Of a stretch of 10,159 nucleotides of DNA, positions 6,851 through 10,159 are shown piece by piece. How positions within the stretch are numbered: position 1 is the first letter of the stretch; each line of letters starts with the position of its first letter. A program made the translations under genes and the position numbers. Source of the DNA: JABILX01 sp041648305 (GTDB taxonomy: Bacteria; Patescibacteriota; Gracilibacteria; UBA1369; LOWO2-01-FULL-3); assembly GCA_041648305.1 (NCBI GenBank), contig JBAZPI010000031.1, positions 1-10,159 of the forward strand, in the 5' to 3' direction. The notes under the pieces are model-generated. The model was not told where the DNA came from. It searched no databases and worked only from the letters and a program-made list of their open reading frames with translations.

Positions 6851-6915
6851 AAAAATGTAAGAAAAAATTTAAGAATAGTTAAGAAGAATTTAAGAACCGT
6901 AGGTTAAAATCTAAG
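6836..6915. repeat. Helically phased TAAG(AA) direct-repeat array, putative regulator binding region
   Basis: TAAG occurs at 6836, 6847, 6858, 6870, 6880, 6891 and 6912, with steps of 11, 11, 12, 10, 11 and 21 bases; five of the seven extend to TAAGAA. Preceding bases are mostly T or GT within A-rich DNA. Direct repeats at about 11-bp steps put every copy on the same face of the helix, as in binding sites of OmpR/PhoB-type response regulators. The array fills the gap between divergent ribE and ssb and could control both. Phased A-tracts causing DNA curvature are an alternative or additional explanation. Confidence 0.6.
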
Positions 6916-6933
6916 TACATTATTTTTTAACCT
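6901..6933 (+). promoter_or_regulatory. ssb -10 element within a 9-bp inverted repeat
   Basis: TAAAAT at 6905-6910 matches the -10 consensus at five of six positions. No -35 hexamer sits at the right distance; the last close-packed TAAGAA repeat ends eight bases upstream, as expected if a bound activator replaces the -35. The -10 overlaps the left arm of a perfect inverted repeat, AGGTTAAAA (6901-6909) and TTTTAACCT (6925-6933), with a 15-base spacer. It could be an operator or an RNA hairpin just before the ssb ATG. Confidence 0.45.
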
Positions 6934-6940
6934 TCTTACT

Positions 6941-7330
6941 ATGAGAAGCTTGAATCGTACGATGCTGATTGGGCATCTAGCTGCGGATCCGGACTTGAGA
7001 AAAACCGAGTCTGGTATTTCTGTGGCAACTTTTCCTATTGCGACCAATCGCGATTGGAAGACCAGTGACGGCGCGAAAAAAGAGGCCGTTGATTACCACA
7101 AGGTTGTTGCGTGGAGAAAACTGGCCGACGTTTGCGCGCAACACCTAATTAAAGGAAGTCCTGTGTATATCGCAGGACGCCTCCAAAACACCTCTTATGA
7201 CGACAAGGAGGGAAAGAAACATTTTGGTACCGAAATAGTTCTTGATGAGCTGAATGTGCTTGTCTACAAGAGAGGAAAGACCGGAGTTGAAGTGAATGTG
7301 ACGAATGTTGCGGAGAAAGCGGAAGCATAG
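6941..7330 (+). CDS. ssb: Single-stranded DNA-binding protein (short form)
   Basis: SSB coats single-stranded DNA during replication, repair and recombination. The product has the standard OB-fold: MRSLNRTMLIGHLAADPDLR at the start, ISVATFPIATN (about 25-35), VDYHKVVAWRKLADVC (about 49-64), and a YIAGRLQNTSYDDKEGKK segment followed by TEIVLDELNVL. The protein is 129 residues, shorter than the roughly 160-180 of many bacterial SSBs. It ends in VAEKAEA, without the acidic tail and DIPF-like tip that recruits partner proteins. It is not in the common rpsF-ssb-rpsR arrangement, and bL9 lies far away. Divergent from ribE, it shares the TAAG array region. No Shine-Dalgarno sequence precedes the ATG. 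Confidence 0.94.
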   Translation: MRSLNRTMLIGHLAADPDLRKTESGISVATFPIATNRDWKTSDGAKKEAVDYHKVVAWRKLADVCAQHLIKGSPVYIAGRLQNTSYDDKEGKKHFGTEIVLDELNVLVYKRGKTGVEVNVTNVAEKAEA

Positions 7331-7346
7331 TTTTTTTGAAGTCTTC

Positions 7347-7389
7347 TAGACTATGGGAGGTGGTTTACTTATAATTGCGTAAGCAAACC
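7347..7389 (+). promoter_or_regulatory. Candidate promoter with overlapping palindrome upstream of the solute-binding protein
   Basis: A perfect TATAAT lies at 7370-7375, with a poor -35 (TAGACT, 7347-7352) 17 bases upstream. An imperfect palindrome is centred near it. GGTTT (7362-7366) pairs with AAACC (7385-7389) and CTTA (7368-7371) with TAAG (7380-7383), with one mismatch and an eight-base loop. An outer GAGGT (7357-7361) and ACCTC (7397-7401) could extend it. The position over the -10 suits a repressor operator; the start codon is at 7410. Confidence 0.4.
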
Positions 7390-7409
7390 CTAATTAACCT
7401 CATGTCCAT

Positions 7410-8840
7410 ATGAATTCATTCAAAAAAACTTCACTTGTTCTTATTCTAATTTTAATTTTGCTTGTTATTGGCTATTGCTCATTGTTTCGCAAGAAAGAAC
7501 AACCGCCTCCCATAGATTCAACCGAAAAAAGTCTTGTCATTTACAACATGTATGACTCTGAGGATGTTTTCGCTCCTCTGATCCAGCAGTATTTAACAAA
7601 GAATCCTTACAGCAGAATTACTTATAAATCTTTCAGTAATTTTGAGGAGTATGAGAAGAGGATTTTGAATGAATTGGCGGAAGGGGAGGGACCCGATATC
7701 TTTGCAATGCCGAATTCTTGGTTCGTTAAAAACAAAAAGAAATTGGTTCCTATGCCCGTGGCTCAGGGAACTCCCGAGACGTTCAGATCTCTGTTTGTCG
7801 ATGTTGCGGCAAAGGATTTGGTAATTACGGATGCTGGTGGAGTAGAACAGGTTTACGGAATTCCTCTTTATGTTGATACATTGGGGATTTACTACAATAA
7901 AGATCAATTTGAAGATGCAATTCCGACTCGTGGAAAGCCTGCGGCTACTTGGAGTGGCATTAAGGATGATGTGTATCTTTTGACAAAGGATGGTGCGGCT
8001 GCCAATCAGTTCGATGTTTCAGGCATAGCGATGGGTGTGACAAACAATGTTTCTTATGCGGTTGATGTTTTATTTGCTTTGATGATTCAAAATGGCACGC
8101 AGTTTTATAATGATAACATGTCGGAAGCTACGTTCTCGAGTGCTTCGGTTGGTGCAACCAGGCCGGCCGTTGATGCTTTGGAATTTTATGTGAGTTTCGC
8201 CGATAAAGCTCAAAAACATTACAGTTGGAACAAATATATGGCCGGGGATTACGATAAAGGCGATGTATCGGCTTTTGCCGCGGGCGAGGTTTCGATGATT
8301 TTTGGTTATTCAACTACTTATGAAGAGATTTTGAAAGAAGTGAATAGACTAAAATCTGATGTTGATACTGTGATTAAAGACGATGCAATCGGAACCGCTC
8401 TGTTCCCTCAGTTGGTGGATCCGTCTGTTTCTACTGAAAAGAGAGATACTTTTGCAAATTATTTTGCTTTTGGTGTTGCTCGTACAAGTGAGTTTTCAGA
8501 TGCTGCTTGGGATTTTCTGACATTTTTGGCGACTCCGGAGAGTGAGAAATTTTATTTTGAAGAGACGCATAAACCAACGAGTTTAAGGAGTTTGATTCCT
8601 GAGCAATCTAATGATCCAATTTACGGGAGTTTTGCGAAGCAAGTTGGGTATGCCGAGAGTTTTCCTGTTATTGATTATATTGGGTTCAGAGAGCAGTTTA
8701 CGTCTGTGATTGATGCTGTGAATAATGGGAAGTCTACGGGGACTGTCCTGACTTCTTTGCAGGACGAAATCACGGCGATGCTCCCGACGGGTGGGTATAT
8801 TGTGCCGATAGATCCAGGTTACGAGAGCGAGCTTTTGTAG
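7410..8840 (+). CDS. ABC transporter extracellular solute-binding protein (family 1, MalE/UgpB-like)
   Basis: This is a 476-residue exported binding protein, probably capturing a sugar or similar solute outside the membrane. A lysine-containing N terminus leads to a hydrophobic segment (residues 8-22). Next is C23 in the context VIGYCS, which resembles a lipobox but has tyrosine at -1, so it may be a lipoprotein or a simple signal anchor. The mature part carries family-1 hallmarks: GEGPDIFAMPNSWF (about 90-103), YGIPLYVDTLGIYYNKDQF (about 149-167), AAGEVSMIFGYS, and a late DAAWDFLTFLATPES helix. No permease or ATPase gene is adjacent, so the partner is elsewhere or the protein is an orphan. 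Its last 22 bases overlap the convergent fmt gene. The exact ligand cannot be read from the sequence. Confidence 0.9.
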   Translation: MNSFKKTSLVLILILILLVIGYCSLFRKKEQPPPIDSTEKSLVIYNMYDSEDVFAPLIQQYLTKNPYSRITYKSFSNFEEYEKRILNELAEGEGPDIFAMPNSWFVKNKKKLVPMPVAQGTPETFRSLFVDVAAKDLVITDAGGVEQVYGIPLYVDTLGIYYNKDQFEDAIPTRGKPAATWSGIKDDVYLLTKDGAAANQFDVSGIAMGVTNNVSYAVDVLFALMIQNGTQFYNDNMSEATFSSASVGATRPAVDALEFYVSFADKAQKHYSWNKYMAGDYDKGDVSAFAAGEVSMIFGYSTTYEEILKEVNRLKSDVDTVIKDDAIGTALFPQLVDPSVSTEKRDTFANYFAFGVARTSEFSDAAWDFLTFLATPESEKFYFEETHKPTSLRSLIPEQSNDPIYGSFAKQVGYAESFPVIDYIGFREQFTSVIDAVNNGKSTGTVLTSLQDEITAMLPTGGYIVPIDPGYESELL

Positions 8841-9733
8841 CCGTTTAAAAACTCTTTTGCTGTGACTTGAGGTTTCCCTTCAAGTTGGACTAAAGTTGGG
8901 ACTATCAATGAGTCTTTCGTGTGGAATCCGAAGGTGTTTTTATCTAAAATTTCTGTGCTTCCGGGCTTTCCCTTTTTTGTGGAGGGTCTGACTACTGCTT
9001 CGAGAATTTTTAATGTCTTCCCTTGAAGCGAAGTGTAGGTTGATGGCCATGGATTCAAAGCCCTGATTTGATTTAAAATTTCTTTTGATGAACGCTCCCA
9101 GTCTATCAAGCCGTCTTCTTTTGCGATTTTTCTGCAGAATGTTGCTTTTGAATCTGGTTGTGGGATTTGGGGAAGATTTCCTTCTTCGATGTCTTTTAGT
9201 GCCAATAACAGGAGTAGTGCTGCTGCTATTGCTAATTTTCCGGACAATGTTTCGAAGGTGTCTTTGTCCTCTATTTCTATTCTTTTTACCAAATAAACCG
9301 GGCCGTGATCCAGTTTTTCGTCGACCTTCATTATTGATATTCCGGTTTCTTTATCTCCGTTTAGTAGCGCTTCTTGGATGGGGGAGGCTCCTCTGTATTT
9401 TGGGAGCAGGGAAGGATGGACATTTATGCACCCGTATTTAGGGATTTCCAGAACTTCTTTTGGAATCAATCCTCCATATGCAATTACTATTATTGCGTCC
9501 GGGGCATCTTTTTTAATTTTCTCTATTAGTTCTTTGTCTATTTTTTCAGGTTGTAGGACTTTTAGTCCGAGCTTAAGTGCGGATAACTTGATTGGTGGGG
9601 GAGTTAGGACTCTTCTGTTCCCGGGTTTGTCTGGCTGGGTTACGACCGCTTGTATTAAAAAATCGGTGCTATTAAAAAGCATTGATAAGGAGGGAATTGC
9701 GAACCCTGGTGTGCCAAAAAAGTAAATTTTCAT
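8819..9733 (-). CDS. fmt: Methionyl-tRNA formyltransferase
   Basis: Fmt transfers a formyl group from 10-formyltetrahydrofolate to Met-tRNAfMet for translation initiation. The catalytic triad is visible: N104 and H106 in INVHPSLLPKYRGASPIQ, and D142 in VDEKLDHGP. The spacing equals that of the E. coli enzyme (N106, H108, D144). The N terminus MKIYFFGTPGFAIPSL and the TQPDKPGNRR loop (32-41) are typical, and a C-terminal tRNA-binding domain follows from about residue 200. The start at 9733 gives 304 residues, the family length; the frame stays open to 9763 but would add ten unconserved residues. It overlaps the end of the binding-protein gene by 22 bases on the opposite strand. A TATATT hexamer lies six bases before the ATG (9745-9740), so the mRNA may be leaderless. 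Confidence 0.95.
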   Translation of the reverse strand: MKIYFFGTPGFAIPSLSMLFNSTDFLIQAVVTQPDKPGNRRVLTPPPIKLSALKLGLKVLQPEKIDKELIEKIKKDAPDAIIVIAYGGLIPKEVLEIPKYGCINVHPSLLPKYRGASPIQEALLNGDKETGISIMKVDEKLDHGPVYLVKRIEIEDKDTFETLSGKLAIAAALLLLLALKDIEEGNLPQIPQPDSKATFCRKIAKEDGLIDWERSSKEILNQIRALNPWPSTYTSLQGKTLKILEAVVRPSTKKGKPGSTEILDKNTFGFHTKDSLIVPTLVQLEGKPQVTAKEFLNGYKSSLS

Positions 9734-9769
9734 GTTTCTAATATACATCAATGATTTGGCCATTTACAC

Positions 9770-9797
9770 TTGATTAATTACGGATTTGCAGTATAAT
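9770..9797 (+). promoter_or_regulatory. Sigma-70-type promoter of the DHH phosphoesterase gene
   Basis: TTGATT (9770-9775) and a perfect TATAAT (9792-9797) are separated by 16 bases. The predicted start near 9804 leaves an 18-base A/T-rich leader before the ATG at 9822, with no Shine-Dalgarno sequence. This is the best promoter match in the window. It lies in the gap shared with divergent fmt. Confidence 0.65.
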
Positions 9798-9821
9798 GTC
9801 TTCTGAAATTTTTTAATAAAT

Positions 9822-10159
9822 ATGATTAGAGAGAAATACGAAAATCTGTGGAATGAAATTAAAAAGGCCCAAAAAATCCTTGTGATTGGCCATAGAAAGC
9901 CGGACGGGGATGCTATTGGGGCGATGTGTGCTATAAAAATATGGTTAAATAGTTTAGGGAAGGAGATTAAGTTGGCTTGTATCGATAAACCTACCAGGAA
10001 ATATTCTTTCATCCCTTTTGTGGGTGAAATTGAAACCAGAATTAATCCGAGCGAGCATGATCTGATTGTTATAGTTGATTGTGGGGCTCATTACATGACG
10101 AATTTTCATGATGCTCATCCTGAAATTTTGGCTTTTAATAATTCTCAAAAGAAGCCTTT
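9822..10159 (+). CDS. DHH-family phosphoesterase (NrnA/RecJ-like), 3' end cut by window edge
   Basis: The first 112 codons of a gene run off the right edge. The product starts MIREKYENLWNEIKKAQKIL. It carries motif I of the DHH superfamily, GHRKPDGDAIGA (residues 23-34, with H24, D28 and D30 as likely metal ligands), then an aspartate motif IVIVDCG with D86. This arrangement is typical of NrnA-type oligoribonucleases/pAp phosphatases, which degrade very short RNAs or nucleoside bisphosphates in the cytoplasm using manganese. The DHH motif proper and the DHHA1 domain would lie beyond the edge, so NrnA cannot be separated from other DHH members. It is transcribed divergently from fmt, from the promoter at 9770-9797. 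In Bacteria such genes often sit near rbfA/truB; that context is not visible here. Confidence 0.88.
   Translation, partial: MIREKYENLWNEIKKAQKILVIGHRKPDGDAIGAMCAIKIWLNSLGKEIKLACIDKPTRKYSFIPFVGEIETRINPSEHDLIVIVDCGAHYMTNFHDAHPEILAFNNSQKKP

Noticed and set aside
6815..6940. FMN riboswitch upstream of ribE
   Set aside because: The region is an A-rich repeat array without the conserved helices of that riboswitch, and the likely transcription start leaves no leader.
7331..7352. T-run after the ssb stop plus the AGTCT/AGACT hairpin as an intrinsic terminator
   Set aside because: The T-run comes before the small five-bp stem rather than after it, and no good stem precedes the T-run.
1..10159. tRNA genes, rRNA, CRISPR arrays or phage genes
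   Set aside because: No cloverleaf, regular spacer-repeat pattern or phage-type product was recognised; all gaps between genes are under 130 bases.

Overview
This window looks like chromosomal DNA of a small-genome bacterium using the standard code: TGA is a true stop at 986-988 and 4300-4302. The base composition is moderately AT-rich. The best guess for the host is a member of the Patescibacteria/CPR, perhaps near the Peregrinibacteria. That guess rests on the VirD4/HerA-like membrane ATPase of a kind common in those genomes, the compact gene packing and the orphan sugar-type binding protein. No marker here proves it.

Layout. A plus-strand cluster runs from 107 to 4302: ribosomal protein bL9 (rplI), YqgF/RuvX, a membrane-anchored type-IV-secretion-like ATPase, and a six-helix PAP2/sphingomyelin-synthase-like enzyme. 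The gaps are 2 to 33 bases. It converges at 4303-4321 on a minus-strand cluster: riboflavin synthase (ribE), lumazine synthase (ribH) and phosphoglycerate kinase (pgk), read from 6814 down to 4322. A divergent regulatory region at 6815-6940 separates ribE from ssb. An ABC-type solute-binding lipoprotein-like gene follows on the plus strand. Its end overlaps the end of fmt, which is on the minus strand. The right edge carries the first 112 codons of a DHH-family phosphoesterase, with a good promoter in the fmt/DHH divergent gap.

The most interesting item lies inside ribE: a 122-bp symmetric palindromic element (17-bp perfect terminal inverted repeats, central 7-bp hairpin) at 6607-6728. It inserts about 40 codons in frame into the N-terminal barrel of riboflavin synthase without stops. 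This resembles the Rickettsia palindromic elements that settle inside reading frames. The second item is an array of seven TAAG-centred motifs at about 11-bp steps between ribE and ssb, which looks like a response-regulator binding array. Hardly any gene here has a Shine-Dalgarno sequence, and ribE and fmt both have a -10-like hexamer exactly six bases before their ATG, suggesting leaderless transcripts.
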